A DNA stretch of 64,000 nucleotides from Pinus tabuliformis (GCA_031772625.1 CM062808.1:138362605-138426604), one strand, 5' to 3'. Numbered from the stretch's first letter, positions 35,877 through 47,342 are shown. Numbers and translations: made by a program. Notes: a model not told the origin generated them from the sequence alone.

Positions 35877-36202
35877 GTATTCTACAACATCCTCCTCTTC
35901 ATTTTCATCCGTTTAGAATTTGATTTTAGGTCCTAGTTTCATTTTTTGGAGGCTTTGGGGTTTCAAGGTCCGCCTTTCGGGGTACGCAGGTGTTCCATTG
36001 GTGACCCGCGTACCCCGACATTTTCTCAGTTGGTAAAATGTCGGGCGTACGCACCTTGCCTTAAGGGAACCCGCATATCCACACCCTGTTCCTAAAGGCG
36101 GGGTGCGTACTCCGCAAAACGAGTTTTCAAACCCCAATTTCTTCAAAAAGGACCAATTTTTTTTTATTTCATTGAATCTAACAGATGTTTTTTGGTGTGT
36201 AG
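35877..36202 (+). other. Intron 1 (5' UTR) of the antisense gene of B
   Basis: Donor CATCAG/GTATTC and acceptor GGTGTGTAG/ATTGCC, about 326 bp; an alternative acceptor (TCTAACAG) lies at about 36183. It carries GTACGC motifs at 35975-36120. Confidence 0.6.
35975..36120. repeat. GCGTAC motif cluster in antisense intron 1 of B
   Basis: GGGGTACGCAGG, CCCGCGTACCCC, GGGCGTACGCACC and GGGTGCGTACTCC. One pair (CCGACATTTT and AAAATGTCGG) also forms a hairpin. Confidence 0.8.
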
Positions 36203-37065
36203 ATTGCCCGCCATGCTTGATTGGCGCGAGAGAGAACACAAAGATGTTGATTTGGCCGCCATTAATCATCAACCGTCCATTGATGCTTTGAAGGCATGCG
36301 GCCTTTACAAATACTGGGCCATACCTGGCATGAGGGCCCAGGTGTGCTTTCTAGAGTGGCTGGTAGAGAGATGGAACATCCAAGACCAGTGCTTTTACAT
36401 TGGAGGACACCAGCTCGAGATAGAGCCCTCAGATATTTATTTCCTCACTGGTTTGCCCAAGAGAGGCGAACACTTGACTCTGTTCGGGACTAGGCCGGGT
36501 GGCCAGTCCATCGCTAGTCTCTGAAAAGAGTGGTGTAACACTCAGTCTCAGGAGAAGGGGATAGAGATCAAAACTATATCCCGACCTGAACTTATGGTGA
36601 TTGCTTTCACGGTTACCAGACTTTGCGGGGCTGCTGCTTTGCACATTGCCACTGGATCCCAGATGCGGATGGCGATTGATTGCTATCGAGGCACCATTTT
36701 CAACTGGTGTGATGCTGTGTTGGCCAACTTAAAGGGTCAACTGACTAGAACCAAAAACGGACAGCTGAAGACTTTTGGTTATGGGCCTTTAGTTGTGAGT
36801 TTTTCCCTAGAGAGGGTTCCGATGCTGATCCCACAACAGCTCACTGTTGAGGTTGGGCCTCCCCGAGAGCCTAAGTTGATGCGATGGGTTGCGGTTATGG
36901 CCCGTCATCCTGACGAGGGCACGGAGGTTGTTCGATTTACTCCGGAGTATTTTCACTGGTTGGAGGACCAGATCTTTTCTATACAGGATTTTCCTTATGC
37001 CGGAGTTGATTTTCGTGGAGATCCGGATATGGTTCCTCCACCGGGAGAACAATGGGATGACACAG

Positions 37066-37155
37066 GTACTTCATTTTTTCACAAGTTTTTAAATTATTTA
37101 CTTTTTTGTTTTTTATATCGTCTCAAAACTGACAGTAATAATTTTCAAAATGCAG
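37066..37155 (+). other. Intron 2 of the antisense gene of B
   Basis: GACACAG/GTACTTC to AATGCAG/ATGTAGG, 90 bp, T-rich. Because 90 is a multiple of three and no stop occurs, the unspliced frame stays open and conceals the intron. Confidence 0.8.
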
Positions 37156-37424
37156 ATGTAGGCCCACGTCGTCTAGCCAATCTCCAACCTTTCGAGAGGA
37201 GGCTACCAGTTGCAGCGGCACCGGCCCCACGGGACAAGGCCACAGAGACCCTAGCTGAGTTGGAACAAGACCTAGAGCGTCTTACAGCAGACATACCAGA
37301 GACTACTATAGATGATATTCCTATCAGGCTTCAGCGCTATGTAGTCGCAGTCCCAGGACCTTTTAGGAGGTTCTTGCGTAGGGTGGCTCGTGCAGTGGTG
37401 TCGTATAGAGAGCATTACCAGTGA

Positions 37425-37618
37425 TTGGATGGTCGTTTTTGTAGACACATGTGACATTTTGGTTTCTTGTACTTATCATTTTTGCCGATCATAAGGTGTT
37501 TTTCAACCTATGATCAAAGACGATGTATTTTTGACACACTCCTATCTATATATATCATTATTACCGGCTTATCTTGTTAAACATGTGTGATGAAATGTTT
37601 TTAAATTTACATGTATGA
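37425..37618. other. Convergent intergenic stretch of B
   Basis: Lies between the stop codons of the sense RNase H and the antisense gene. It contains a TATATATATCATTATT-like stretch near 37545-37560. A has TATATATATCATAAAG at 52146-52162 in the same position. It may hold poly(A) signals for both directions. Confidence 0.5.
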
Positions 37619-38044
37619 TTATTTCAAATGTCTGTCTAACATTCGAGAAGCAATTACATCTGCTAATGTATTTAAAGACCTTGGAATGTGCTGATATTCA
37701 ATGTAATCAAATTCACGTTCCAAGAGACGCACTCTCAAAAATAATCTTAATAAAACTGGATTTCTAATGGCATATACTCTATTAAGCTGTAATGCAACGA
37801 GTTCAGAATCTAACCTCACTATCAAACTCCGAATCCCAAATGAAATAGATTCAGACAATAATTCAATCACTGCACTGTATTTTGCAATGTTGTTTTTTGT
37901 TTGACCGAGGCTCACCCCATGCATAGAAACTAACTTGTCAGAGGGCGAATAGATAACCCAAGCTGCGGAAGAGATATTCCGTGTACTACGACAAGCACCA
38001 TCAGCAAATCCAATGTATGTTTGGAGAGGCATCAACATCTGCAA
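37619..38044 (-). CDS. Separate second RNase H of B
   Basis: A 140-residue RNase H lies downstream of integrase. Motifs: YIGFADGACRST with the first Asp, IVRLDSELVAL with another Asp, and LADVIAS. The Glu expected in the second motif is Lys (NNIAKYSAVIE, against MPEYTTVI in A), which should impair catalysis. TTTGCAG just before ATGTTGATG (38039/38038) looks like a splice acceptor with a polypyrimidine stretch upstream. Ends 194 bp from the antisense gene, tail to tail. Confidence 0.78.
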   Translation of the reverse strand: MQMLMPLQTYIGFADGACRSTRNISSAAWVIYSPSDKLVSMHGVSLGQTKNNIAKYSAVIELLSESISFGIRSLIVRLDSELVALQLNRVYAIRNPVLLRLFLRVRLLEREFDYIEYQHIPRSLNTLADVIASRMLDRHLK

Positions 38045-38179
38045 ACATCAAGCGTAAAACCAAGATAAGCAGAATAACGACGAAAAACACACTTTCTAAG
38101 CTAAGCACACTGTCTAAACTAACAAACACACCAGCTAGAAAGAAAAACCTAACCTAACTAAAATCTCCATACCCATCAT

Positions 38180-39394
38180 TTAAGCATAATACCTCTTTAG
38201 GTAAAGTCCATTTCTAGGTTTACCCAAAGAGTCCCCGTCAAAATCTACCAGCTCATAGGCCCCTTTTGCTAGCTTTCGCTTGACAACATAGGGCCCATGC
38301 CACATAGGAACGAATTTTCCAGCACCTAATTTATCGTTAGCTTGATCATATAATAACACTAGGTCTCCTTCCGAAAAATTTCGAGGGGTCACATTTCGAT
38401 CATACTGAGCTTTCATACGTTTTCCGTGAGTCTCGATTGCCAATGCAGCATCACGTCGAGTCTCATCTAATTAAGCTAAGTATAATAAACGCTTCTCCTC
38501 TTCGGAAGTAGCTGGAAGTAATTCGACAGCCATTTGAAGTGACGAGATTTCGCATTCAATGGGCAACACAGCTTCCAAACCATAAACTAGTTGGAAAGGA
38601 GTGAACCCTATTGATGTTTTCACTGAGGTTCGGTACGCCCAAAGCGCGGAAAATAACATGTTGTGCCAATTCGACCGATGAATACCAATGATTCATCGGA
38701 TCATGATAACTAAAACTTTGTTGCTGGACTCAACCAGACCATTCGCTTATGGATAATAAGGAGTTGAGCTATCGTGACGCAAACCAAGCTGGCCTGTAAG
38801 TTCTGTCATCATAACGTTTCGAAAATGGCGCCCATGGTCAGTGATTATCGCTTGTGGGACACCAAACCTAGCAATAATGTGATTGAATACGAAAATTGCA
38901 GCTGTCTTGCCGTCTGCCTCGAATGTAGGCATCGCCTCGGCTCACTTAGTAAAATAATCAACCGCAAGGATGATATACGCATGCCCCCCGGCCGAGTGAG
39001 GGTTACATGTAATAAAATCAATACCCCATTTGGCAAAAGGACCAACGACAATTATAGGGTGGAGAGGAGCAGGTGGAGCGCGCATCTTGCGATCAAACAC
39101 TTGATAGTGGTGGCATTTCTAGACTGCAGTAATACAGTCTTTAAACAAGGACGGCCAGAAGTAGCCAGCGCACAATATCTTTTGGGCTGTGGCATACCTA
39201 GACATATGACCGCCACACGCTCCAGAGTGACAGTCATTCAGAACCCTTTCAGCTTCCTCGTGAGTTAAACAACGGCGAAAAACCAAGTCCGCTCCACTGC
39301 GATAAAGAGTATCTCCAATAATTTTGTACTGTTGGGACTGGAACCGAATTTTCCGACGTTCCGACTTTGAAACTTCGGGCCGAAAGGATTGGGT
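38180..39394 (-). pseudogene. Integrase of B
   Basis: Follows RT in one frame interrupted by about five stops. The zinc-binding region has CLTHEEAERVLNDCHSGACG and a His/Cys pair further on. The catalytic triad is visible: Asp in WGIDFITC, Asp in IITDHGRHF, Glu in ANGLVESSNK. The C-terminal domain has FSEGDLVLLYD and FVPMWHGPYVVKRKL, ending in LYLKRYYA. The stops are typical transitions (TGG to TGA in FTK-AEAMP; CAA to TAA in YYP-ANG). Splitting into short frames is due to these stops only. Confidence 0.85.
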
Positions 39395-41227
39395 CTAGAG
39401 ATAGACGATGATATCTCCATACCACGGATGTAAAGTGCTGATGAGAAACAAAGATTCGTCCGCAATGGGCTCCTCTGCCACAGTTTCTGTGTCAGCACGC
39501 GGGAAGTCACACATTAACTCTGCAAAAACTAAAGATTTCTTAGATTTAGATTTCTCAAACTCCAAGTCGAACTCTTGCAGGATAACAATCCATTTAGAGT
39601 ACTTTCCCCCTAGCAATTGTTTAGTCAAAATGTAGATCATAGGGTTGCAATCCGAAATGACTGTAGTTTTACGGAGTAGGATGTAGTGACGAAAACGTTG
39701 GACAGCTTGAACGGCTTCCAATGCCAATTTCTCCACATGTGAATATTTGAGTTCAGTTGGATTTAACGTCCGACTAAGGTAATATATCACATGTTCCGTT
39801 CCGAGTTCGTCTTCCTGAACTAAGACCATTCCGATGGTGGAATGAGCGGCGGCGAGGTACAAAAAGTAATCCTGGTTGTAGTTGGGAGGATGCAGCAACG
39901 GTGCATGGGTCAACGCGTGCTTGAGTGCATCAAAAGATTTCTGAGCTATCTCATCCCAAGAGAATTGAGCGTTCTGTTTCAACAACCGGGTAAAACCCTT
40001 TGTAATCTCGGCGTAGTGAGGAATGAATCGGCGTAAAAAGTTTGCTTTCCCCTGCAAACTTTGGAGTTGGCGAAGACTCGAAGGAGGAGGCAATTTGATG
40101 ATAGCTTCTACCTTCGAGGGATCGACGCGAATGCCGGCTTTCGAAACTACAAATCCCAGCAATCGACCCACTTCTATACAGAAGACACATTTGTGTGGGT
40201 TCAACCGAATACGATAATGCCTACACCTCATGAAGATTGCTCGTAAATGGACAAGGTGATCAGCTCGATGTAATGAATGAGCGGGCAAATCATCGAGATA
40301 CGGTTGCACAATGTGTTTGATGTCATGAAACGCATAAGACATCGCCCTTTGAAAAGTGGCTCCGGCATTCTTAAGCCCAAAAGGTAATTTGCAATAAGCA
40401 AATGTCCCCCATGGACAAATGAAAGCCGTTTTTGGTTGATCGGTAGGTAGAATATTGATTTGATTGTAACCGGAAAAACCGTCCATAAAGGAAAATATTT
40501 CACTGTCGGCACAATCGTCAATTATTTGATCGATATAGGGTGTTAGGTAGTTGTCCTTGGGACAAGCTCGATTGGTATCCCTATAGTCGATGCATATTCT
40601 TATTGTTCCCTATTTTTTGTTAACCGGAACAATATTCGATACCCAATCCGTTAACGGGATCGGATAAATGAAACCTGCTTTCAACAGCTTCTCAACTTCT
40701 GCTTTAATTGCAGCCGCTTTTCGTGGGTGAATCTGACGCAAACGTTGCCGGACTGGTATAGCGTCCAGGTAAGTCTTGATCTCATGGACAACAATTGCGG
40801 GATCAATTCCTGGCATTTCCTCATAGCACCAGGCAAACATGTCGCGAAATTCTTGAAATAGGGCCTTGTATGTCTGAATTTCCTCATCTGAACACGAGGC
40901 ACCTATATGAATGTGCTCAACAATTCCGGTCTTGACTGAAATGTCAATTGGAATAGTGTGAGAAATATTTCCCAAATTCAACTCTGAATCAGGATGCTTC
41001 ATTGGATTTTGAGCTTCTTTGACATATTCAGCTGTAAAGATTGATGAGAAATCGTTTTCAAAACGATCATCCTCAGGTAAAAATGAAGATCTGTGATGGA
41101 TATCTTCCCATGGTAAATCGTCTACACACAGGACTTCACGAAGTTGCTCGTCAGATGACACAACTTCGGGAAACGTTATTAACTCCGAGGTTGACGTGAA
41201 AAGTGATTCCTCACGGACCACATTCAT
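39395..41227 (-). pseudogene. Reverse transcriptase and first RNase H of B
   Basis: The two open parts (41227-40610 and 40486-39395) are in one frame, separated by stops after PVNKK. RT motifs: AGFIYPIPLTDWVSNIVPV, ICIDYRDTNRACPKDN, FSFMDGFSGYNQI, and the catalytic YLDD in IVQPYLDDLPAHS. Thumb and connection follow (LLGFVVSKAGIRVDPSKVEA, LQGKANFLRRFIPHYAE). The RNase H part (YLAAAHSTIGMVLVQED) lacks the first catalytic Asp, in keeping with reports that Tat elements have a decayed first RNase H and a second one elsewhere. Confidence 0.88.
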
Positions 41228-41263
41228 TTGGTCGATTTTGGTTGAACGCGAGTCGGTAAAAGA

Positions 41264-43456
41264 CTACACAGCTTCATAGGCAATTCCATATGGACTCAAA
41301 GGCATAGCATCACCAAATGAGTCTATCTCAGATTCAGAAGGAACGATCCAAGGATCGTCATAAACAATGGTATCTGATGTAATCATATGAATGGATGCAA
41401 ATGAAGACGAGGCGTTGATTGGAGGAAAAGGAAAAGTTCGCAGTAAACCGACATCTTTAACTAATCCTACTCCAACATCCTTATAAGGGATAGTTGTTTT
41501 ACGGACATGCTGGATACTCTCTGAAGAGGCTGGGTCAGATGAAAAGTAAGCCAGCTGGTCTATGGTTACGATCTTGCCATTATGTGGAAATTTTATTACT
41601 CTGAAGACCGATGAAACGACCGCTGTCATAGCGTAAGACCAACTTCGACCCAGGAGAAGGTTGTAGTCTAGAGGGGCATCAACCACCTCCACATCTAGAC
41701 TAACGGTTTTTCCTTCAACTCCTATAGGCAAATTCTGTAGAATTCCAAACGGATGGAACCCACGGCCATCAAAGGGCTTAAGAATTGTTGGGGATTGATT
41801 TAGTGAAGGAGAACCAAGCGATCTCCAACACTGTATCGACATAATACACGTGGAAGCTCCCTCATCAATTACAGTCCGATGAATAGGCCTGTTTTTGACT
41901 ATCACTGGGATCTGGAAAGCCATTTGATGAGGTAAACGTGGTGTACTATTTTCTAGATCAAAGATTATTAGGTTCGGGTCCTGAACATCAACAGCTCCTA
42001 TAGTCGACAAAAGTAATTTGCGTTGTGCTGGGCATGATTGCAGCACTTCCAAAGCCGACATTGCTGAGGGTGAAATAGCTAAATCCTCAACAATGTTGTA
42101 ATTCTGGGCTGCTCTCGCATGTGGATTGAAAATAGACCTTCGAAGTACACCATTGGCGGGCGGTTTGATTACTAAGTCCGGGTTAGGTTTCTCGATCTGT
42201 AGTGAATCGGAACCGGGAGCTGAGGTTGATGGATTAGAATGAGAAGATTCTGCTTCTTTGCCATCAATAGGACTTTTACTACCATAATCTTGCGATCGAG
42301 TCGCAATCCTTACATGAGACATCATCAATATGGGCTCTTCACTGGCACTCAAGGAAGAACCTATCATCTTACTCTCCTGCTTTGGAAATGGATCTTTCAA
42401 AACAGCAGGAGTTGGGGAACCCTTGATGATTTTCACGACCTTGGCCCGATGAGTGCAATCTCTTGTAAAATGATCCTCTTCACAAATAAGACAAGGATAT
42501 CGAGGTTTGCGCTTTTCGTCATTGGTTTCCGACTTTTCTGTTTTCTCCTTTGGAGTTTTGTCTGCTTTATTCTTCTTCTTACCTTTCTTTTTCCCACCGG
42601 ATTTTGATTTAGCTGTAGATGACTCTACGGCGTGAATATCAGCGGAAACTTCAGCAGAAGATTCTCCTGTCGGGGAGTCTGGTAAGGTTACAATAGGTGA
42701 AGAATTCTTTGAGGATTTCTTCTTACTTTTAGTATTCACCATACCAATCATGCCATCAGCGGCATGAGACCCCGAAGGAGCAGCAGCGATTTGATTTGAC
42801 TTAGGAAGATCTGGGATCTTTTCGTGTAACGTACCTGACTGAGTGTAAACTAAGTCAAGGTACTGCGCTTGAGCAATCACTTGCTCCTCAGTAACTACTC
42901 CGGCTTTAGCTACGTCTTCAGTAATCTTTGGTAACAATGATTTAACAAACCATTCAGCTAAGATTTGGTCCGGGATAAAAACTTTCACTAACCGCCTTCG
43001 ACATCTCCATTCATGAATATGATCGGAAATATAAGTGGACGTCAATTGTTTTAATGAAGTTATTAACTCCGTGCCATTATCATATCTGACCGGAAACTGA
43101 AAATGAGTTAAGAACGAGGTAGCTAACTGGCTAAAATTATAAAAAGAGGCCCGTGGTAACTCAATGTACCACTTGGCCGCGAGACCAATGAGAGTACGTT
43201 GGAAAAGACGTAAGCGGATCGAATCATCTGAGATGGAATTAGAGGCACACCAGAGGTGGTAAGTCATCACATGATTCGACGGGTCCTCTCTAGACTTACC
43301 TTCGAACTTGGGTATGTCACTGGGCAACTTATTTGGCATTGGCGGCCAAAACGGAAGATAATTTATTGGATCGTTCGTTAAGCGTGACAAGTCTGGTAAA
43401 TCCAAAGTTGCGATAAACGGTAACTGCCGATTAGGATCCCTAAAGCTCTGGGTCAC
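41264..43456 (-). CDS. Gag capsid, zinc knuckle and protease of B
   Basis: A 730-codon open frame continues the gag frame. Capsid covers about residues 10-210 (LPFIATLDLPDLSRLTNDPI, IPKFEGKSREDPSNHVM, LFQRTLIGLAAKWYIELP). A Lys-rich stretch precedes the zinc knuckle CLICEEDHFTRDC near residue 325. The protease lies at about 520-610 with VIDEGASTCIMS and LDYNLLLGRSWSYAM. The active site is Asp-Glu-Gly-Ala, the same variant as in A. The upstream stop means the Met/Val start used here is only the first codon after a nonsense mutation. Confidence 0.85.
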   Translation of the reverse strand: MTQSFRDPNRQLPFIATLDLPDLSRLTNDPINYLPFWPPMPNKLPSDIPKFEGKSREDPSNHVMTYHLWCASNSISDDSIRLRLFQRTLIGLAAKWYIELPRASFYNFSQLATSFLTHFQFPVRYDNGTELITSLKQLTSTYISDHIHEWRCRRRLVKVFIPDQILAEWFVKSLLPKITEDVAKAGVVTEEQVIAQAQYLDLVYTQSGTLHEKIPDLPKSNQIAAAPSGSHAADGMIGMVNTKSKKKSSKNSSPIVTLPDSPTGESSAEVSADIHAVESSTAKSKSGGKKKGKKKNKADKTPKEKTEKSETNDEKRKPRYPCLICEEDHFTRDCTHRAKVVKIIKGSPTPAVLKDPFPKQESKMIGSSLSASEEPILMMSHVRIATRSQDYGSKSPIDGKEAESSHSNPSTSAPGSDSLQIEKPNPDLVIKPPANGVLRRSIFNPHARAAQNYNIVEDLAISPSAMSALEVLQSCPAQRKLLLSTIGAVDVQDPNLIIFDLENSTPRLPHQMAFQIPVIVKNRPIHRTVIDEGASTCIMSIQCWRSLGSPSLNQSPTILKPFDGRGFHPFGILQNLPIGVEGKTVSLDVEVVDAPLDYNLLLGRSWSYAMTAVVSSVFRVIKFPHNGKIVTIDQLAYFSSDPASSESIQHVRKTTIPYKDVGVGLVKDVGLLRTFPFPPINASSSFASIHMITSDTIVYDDPWIVPSESEIDSFGDAMPLSPYGIAYEAV

Positions 43457-45268
43457 AAGACCAGTCCCAGGAGGAGGATATCCGGGATAACTTGGAATAG
43501 GAATCGCATTCGGGATATTGTATCCTCCCGGAAAACCAGGATTAACCGGACCGTACTGGGGTTGTTGTGGTTGTTGATAAGTGTACCCAGGATACAGTTG
43601 ATACTGGTAAACTGGCTGTTGGACAGCAGGTCCGTATTGGTACTGTCTCTGGTACGGTTGATAAGCGAATTGTGGTTAACTAGTGACAACCGTACTTAAA
43701 CCAGGTTGTCCTACAGGCATCTAAACCGTAGTTTGAATCGTGGATCCAGACAATGGTAAAGATGTCTGAGGAGTAGTTACAGAGACAGTAGAAACCGGAG
43801 CTGTCGATACTCCAGAAGTAAGTGTGGTAGACTGAACAGATGTTGCGGTAGTTGCAGCAGTCGTTTGACATGGAATACTAGGTGCAATAGGCCCAGACTG
43901 AGAAACTACCAAAGGTACAGAAGTTTGAACATTAGATTGGACTGGTTGCTGGGGTGAACCAGAAACTAAGGGTTGTCCAGCTTGAGATGACAACTGTACA
44001 CTTGGCTGCAATACCTGTTGAACTTGCGATGGATCCCACACTATGTTCATTCTGGGGTATTGACCCATGACAGGTTGAGGATATTGAGATCCATAACCAG
44101 ATTGAGGGTAGGATTGATAATTGAAAGGTACATTTCCCGTACCTTGAACATAATATTGACCTTGGGGTGGTTGATAACCTTGACTCGAATACTGACCTTG
44201 GGGTAGATACCCTTGAGGTAAGTACTGATACTGGGGTTGACCTTGAGGTAAAAATTGATACTGAGGTTGACCTTGGGGTACATATTGAGGCTGGGGTTGA
44301 CCTTGAGGAATGTATTGCACCACGGGTACATACTGTCCTTGAGGTTTCCCCCCAGACGCAATTTGTGTACCTTAAGGTTGTCCCCCAGGCATTAATTGAG
44401 GCTGCCTCCCAGGAGGTAATTGGCCACCTTGAGGTTGAGAACTGGGAATTGAACCTGACATCATGTAAATGTCTCCTACACCCAATGGTTTATTACCATT
44501 GTTTCCAGTTAATAACCCATGTTCAATGGGTTGAGGAGATACTCCTGCAAAAGTACCAGAAAGTGACTGATACCCAGAGGGAACAGAAGGACCGCCGTAC
44601 AAGAAAGATTCAGGAGATTGAGTAAACATAAACGACTGACCTGACATATTTACAGGAGTATAAATACCTCCAGGTGGATAAGGAGTACGAGGTGGAGAAA
44701 AACTTGACCCTGAGTTGTCCAAATAATTAGTTAATGAAAGATACCAAGTAGTACTTCTAGGTGGACTGTAAAAAATGGATTCACGCTCCCTTAAATCAAT
44801 AGCAGGTTGATCTTCAGGGATAGGGACGCCTATTTCTTCTTCTGGAGCAAGTTCTTCAATAGCTATCAAACCAGAAGGAAGATTTTCGGTGATGACTCTT
44901 TCTACCCTAGGTGAATCAGGAGCACTAGAAGTTGGAGTAACAGGTTCAAATATTTCAGGTTCTTCGCCTATATCACTAGTAGATGAAAAACTACCAGCAA
45001 GCTCGGAAACTGCAATAGCTTCGGGATTATAACCTATTTCTAGACTTTGGTAATCAGGATGAACTACCAACGAAGACTCTCCTTCTTCAGGTGAACCTAC
45101 TTTACTGCCACTAGGAGTTACAAGGACTTTCAAACCTTCGTAATGACCCGGGACGTCTTCAGGAGGTTGGCCCCGAAGTCTACGGGACTTCCTCAACAAA
45201 TCGGCCACGGTTACAATCTCAGGATACTGACCCCGAAGTCTACGGGACTGTCTCGGTAATTCAGCCAC
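43457..45268 (-). pseudogene. Gag N-terminal and prion-like region of B
   Basis: The frame opens at GTG (GTGGCTGAA) with TAA five codons upstream. SRRLRG occurs twice in the first 35 residues, as once in A. An acidic Ser/Pro-rich part follows to about 44600. From 44450 to 43460 the sequence is Gln/Tyr/Pro/Gly-rich with QGQPQYQ-type repeats, as in prion-like domains. Stops TAA at 44372-44374, TAG at 43721-43723 and a TAA shortly after share the frame of the downstream 730-codon ORF; CAA-to-TAA change explains at least the first. Confidence 0.75.
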
Positions 45269-46083
45269 AGTTAAAAACTTTTAACTACTGCACACGCAAA
45301 CAAAATAAAATCTCAAAGCAAACCGCCTAAAGTCTTTAAAGAACCAAACAAATTCGAATCACACGCCTAAAGAATCTAGGGCGTCAAACCATACACAAAC
45401 AGTAGCCTTCCGAACCGAAAACACTAGTTGGTGATGAAGCCCAACATCGCCGAATTCAGTACAGAAGTGGCGGGTGGAACAGTTACCCCGTCAACCTGCT
45501 TAATGAATAGACCGGCACAAGTTCCTCCACTTTAACCGTCAGGAGTGAAGTGAACCCTCCGAAAAATCCAAGTGAGTCTAGCCGACGTCTGCTCCAGGTA
45601 CAATGGGATCTTCCCTCCATCGTCACCTTGGGTAGAACCCTAAAGATAATAGTCACTAAGGTCACCAACAACAACAAATACACCTGGGGGAACAGTCTAC
45701 GATCCGATAGCATGCAAGGGCAGAGTATCAAGCTCAATCCCCTTGCTGGCTCCTTGACAATATTCCAAGGTTTACCGACAAGTGACCCCAGGCTCTCGAC
45801 AACAATCTGAGGTTTACCGTTTGTAGTACGTGGGTATCTAGCGTCGTTCCCAACGAAGGAGGATTGATCCCCTCACTGGTTCGGACACGATCTCGTGCTT
45901 CTCCTTTAAGAGGAGCTTTCCCAGAGCATAAATGTAACAGTTGGATTTATCCTACCACAAGATGAGCTACTTGTTTGGTTTTGTTGTCTTGGAGAGTTAA
46001 TTACTCTCCTACTCCAAGACACTAGCCAGATATATATTGGTGTTTCAGAGCCCTAGTAAATAAAAAGTTACTAAGTTAATTTT

Positions 46084-46428
46084 ACTTTAAGCGTTAATTT
46101 TTATGGCTTTTCTTTAGGACAAAAGGTAGTGGAGATGAAACTGATGGTGTGTATACTCGACTCAAATCCACTAAAAAGATGCACCTAGGATGATTTATAC
46201 TATTTTTCCTTTTCAATGAATTCCCTAGCTAAGAGAGTTGGAGAATGCAAAATTGATATAAAGACAACTTTTTTGGCAATGAAAATCAAAGAAACAATCT
46301 CTTTATCTTTTCCAAAGCATACAACACATGACCACTAATTATTTCACGAAAATTCCTTTCTCTTTTCAAAGACTTCAAATGCTACTAAAATAAACTTTCC
46401 TTCAAAAGAGATTTTTGAATTTTTTCCT
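46084..46428. repeat. Inverted repeat arm 1 in the B leader
   Basis: Reverse complement of 46999-47342 with few mismatches. The 570-bp spacer carries no recognised gene. Confidence 0.9.
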
Positions 46429-46998
46429 ATATTAACAAAGCATGTAAAACTACTTAACAAAAATCAATTTTAAAAAATCTATGACAGTCAAATCAATTTT
46501 TCCTAAAAGAAAATCTAAGAGAAATTTACCTAAAAGCAAATCTAATGAGGCAAAAGCCTACAAAATATAATTCCAGGATGTTTTACTCAGTTACAATTCA
46601 ACCAAGGACTAGTTCATGCAGAATCATAAACCAGTCAAAAACAAAAATCAAAATCTTTTGTTCTTTTTCTTAAGAATGAAATTCACAGCTTAACCAACAA
46701 GCTTTCTCGAAATTCCGCAAAGAGACAACACAAAGGTAGGTTTCTCACAAAGGTGGATTTTATGAAAGGTCCGACTCCTAAGAAGACTGAAAAGACCAGG
46801 GAGATCCAAGGTTTTACAACTTCTAAAGCCAAAGTCACTACAGAACCAATGCAAAAATCAAACCCTGGGGCTAGAACATCTATGAATTTCACTAAAACCA
46901 TTGATACTAATGAAGCAAGCTTAGATGAAGACTTCTGACAGGTAACCAGTGGATCTGGGCAGCAAAAACAAATTATAAACAAAATCTAAGAGGCAAAA

Positions 46999-47342
46999 AG
47001 GAAAAAATTGAAATTTTCTTTTGAAGGAAAGTTTGTTTTAGTAGCATTTGAAGTCTTTGAAAAGAGAAATGAATTTTCATGAAATAATTAGTGGTCATGT
47101 GTTGTATGCTTTGGAAAAGATAAAGAGATTGTTTCTTTGATTTTCATTGCCAAGAAAGTTGTCTTTATATCAATTTTGCATTCTCCAACTCTCTTAGCTA
47201 GGGAATTCATTGAAAAGGAAAAATAGTATAAATCATCCTAGGTGCATCTTTTTAGTGGATTTGACTCGAGTCTACACACCATCAGTTTCATCTCCACTAC
47301 CTTTTGTCCTAAAGAAAAGCCATAAAAATTAACGCTTAAAGT
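46999..47342. repeat. Inverted repeat arm 2 in the B leader
   Basis: Partner of 46084-46428. It ends exactly where the duplicated primer-site sequence begins. Confidence 0.9.

Larger units (their letters stand above)
35745..37424 (+). pseudogene. Antisense plant-mobile-domain-like gene of B (one stop)
   Basis: Runs against element B. TATA CCTATAAAAAGGG at 35745-35757; 5'-UTR exon to 35876; intron 1 35877-36202; ATG at 36213 (MLDWREREHK). Coding exons are 36213-37065 and 37156-37424, joined in phase 1, total 373 codons. The plant mobile domain signature is EIEPSDIYFLTGLPKRGEHL; IFNWCDAVLANLKGQL and FGYGPLVVSFSLERVP match A. A single in-frame TGA at 36522-36524 interrupts it. Role unknown: it could affect silencing or splicing of host or element, since MAIN/MAIL1-type host proteins have this domain. 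Confidence 0.78.

Noticed and set aside
37066..37155. 30 additional codons in the antisense ORF of B
   Set aside because: GT-AG boundaries, T-rich content and the matching intron in A show it is an intron that happens to be open.
46753..46938. 61-codon frame in the spacer of the B inverted repeat
   Set aside because: Short, no domain, no counterpart in A; probably chance.
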